Shown here one piece after another: positions 4,981 to 5,701 of a stretch of DNA of 5,701 nt. The position numbers and the translations under genes are program-made. The DNA is taken from the NCBI GenBank assembly GCA_011389755.1, contig JAABTR010000051.1, positions 1-5,701 of the forward strand, read 5' to 3'. This DNA is from Deltaproteobacteria bacterium. GTDB taxonomy: Bacteria > Myxococcota_A > Polyangia > JAAYKL01. Each line of letters starts with the position of its first letter. Within the stretch, counting starts at the first letter, position 1. The notes below the pieces were generated by a model. That model saw only the letters and a program-made list of their open reading frames with translations. It was not told where the DNA came from and did no database searches.

Positions 4981-5700
4981 TTACATGTCATTGGTCTCCG
5001 TCGAGCTTTTCCGGTCGTCTCCTTTCGACGAGGCGACCGTCTCCACCGGTGTGAGCCGTTTGGGCTGGGTGCGGATCGGCCGGCCGATCTCTGCGTCGGA
5101 GGCCCCCATGCGCCGGGCGACCAGGGTGACGCGTCTGTCGTACCAACCCAGGAGCTTGCCTCTCCACGCCGACCACGGGCGTTGCGTCTTGTACATGCGC
5201 CCGAAGTGCCGAAGCGTCTCCCCGACCATGTCCAGGCCGGGATCGAGGGTGAGCATTTCCGGGACCTGATCTGGGTAGTACCGGCTGAGGAGCTGTCCCG
5301 GCCCCAGATCCATGCCCGTCTGTCGCCAGCGCGTCTTGGCTTTGCGCGTATTGAGCATGCGCACGATGGCTTCTCGGGAGTGGCTGATGCCTCGTCTCGA
5401 CGGTTTCAACAAGGTGCCGCCCCAAGGTGCCTCGGTCTTGTAGGCCCATTTTCGGGGGTAGGGGCCGATGCCGCAGCGGTCTCCGGACTCGTGGAAGCAG
5501 ACGCCGGCGAGCCCCCAAGGGTTGAGCTCGAAGCGTTTGGCGACGCGGACGATGTGGTAGGCCCATTCGGCCGCAGCGTTTTGGCGTTCCTCATCGGTCT
5601 CATAGAGCCTCCCGCATTCCATCCAGTAGGTCCCTTTGCCCGGAGTCCTCCATTTTTTGTAGGCCAAGATGCCCTCGGCGATGCGACCGATGAGCCGCAT
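4981..5700 (-). CDS. Lytic-transglycosylase-like (SLT-fold) protein, possibly 5'-incomplete
   Basis: The frame covers 239 codons from an ATG at the window edge (5700-5698) to TAA at 4983-4981. It may begin further right, so the true start is unknown. The motif order fits the lysozyme-like fold of soluble lytic transglycosylases. WGLAGVCFHESG (62-73) has a candidate catalytic Glu71 in a helix-then-ESG context, DLGPGQLLSRYY (131-142) matches the G-x-x-Q substrate strand, and LDPGLDMVGETLRHFGRMY (152-170) with WSAWRGKL (176-183) matches the helix and the aromatic-rich part near the end of the fold. Such enzymes cut peptidoglycan glycan strands in the periplasm. No signal peptide is visible after the edge Met (MRLIGRIAEG then basic residues), which argues for a missing N-terminus, a cytoplasmic precursor or a phage-type enzyme. 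The C-terminal 30 residues are polar and probably disordered. A 121-bp gap separates it from the transporter gene, so co-transcription is doubtful. Confidence 0.7.
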   Translation of the reverse strand: MRLIGRIAEGILAYKKWRTPGKGTYWMECGRLYETDEERQNAAAEWAYHIVRVAKRFELNPWGLAGVCFHESGDRCGIGPYPRKWAYKTEAPWGGTLLKPSRRGISHSREAIVRMLNTRKAKTRWRQTGMDLGPGQLLSRYYPDQVPEMLTLDPGLDMVGETLRHFGRMYKTQRPWSAWRGKLLGWYDRRVTLVARRMGASDAEIGRPIRTQPKRLTPVETVASSKGDDRKSSTETNDM

Positions 5701-5701
5701 C

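Noticed and set aside
1..5701. CRISPR arrays, tRNA/rRNA genes, insertion sequences
   Set aside because: No regularly spaced repeats, no cloverleaf-like or rRNA-like sequence and no transposase were seen; the only long repeat is the 65-bp pair.

Overview
The window looks like chromosomal DNA from a GC-rich Gram-negative bacterium. Signal peptides, lipoboxes, an Asp-Thr-Gly linker in a lipoprotein, and a caspase fused to a barrel-like tail suggest a member of the Myxococcota/Bradymonadales-type former deltaproteobacteria. That placement is inference; no rRNA or marker gene is present. All six credible protein genes plus one cut-off gene-end lie on the minus strand, so transcription runs from right to left.

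In transcription order: (i) 5700-4981, a protein with the motif pattern of a lytic-transglycosylase (SLT-like) fold, possibly cut at its 5' end by the window edge; (ii) a 121-bp intergenic region with three dyads (4957-4966, 4922-4949, 4883-4904); (iii) 4859-4125, a polytopic membrane protein of the nickel/cobalt-exporter or UreH/HupE-like class with a His-rich loop; (iv) a 96-bp gap; (v) 4028-3492, a Cys-rich lipoprotein; (vi) 3480-2983, an ECF sigma factor; (vii) 2986-2186, a membrane anti-sigma factor with a zf-HC2 motif and a DUF4384-like outer domain; (viii) 2189-633, an exported caspase-like protease with a C-terminal barrel-like domain; (ix) 554 to beyond base 1, a second copy of the Cys-rich lipoprotein.

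Genes (v)-(viii), and probably (ix), form one unit. Lipoprotein and sigma are 11 bp apart. Sigma/anti-sigma and anti-sigma/caspase each overlap by ATGA, and the second lipoprotein starts 78 bp after the caspase with its own strong ribosome binding site. The working model is an envelope-sensing module. The sigma factor is held by a zinc-type anti-sigma factor whose periplasmic domain belongs to a type often associated with caspases. The effector or sensor is a caspase placed in the periplasm or outer membrane, and two paralogous Cys-rich lipoproteins bracket the set.

The two lipoprotein genes share an exact 65-bp direct repeat at their 3' ends, 3,528 bp apart, although the rest of the genes has diverged. 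This points to gene conversion or recent duplication and gives a substrate for deletion or amplification of the sigma/anti-sigma/caspase cassette. No RNA genes, insertion sequences or CRISPR arrays were seen. No stretch of 300 bases lacks a gene.
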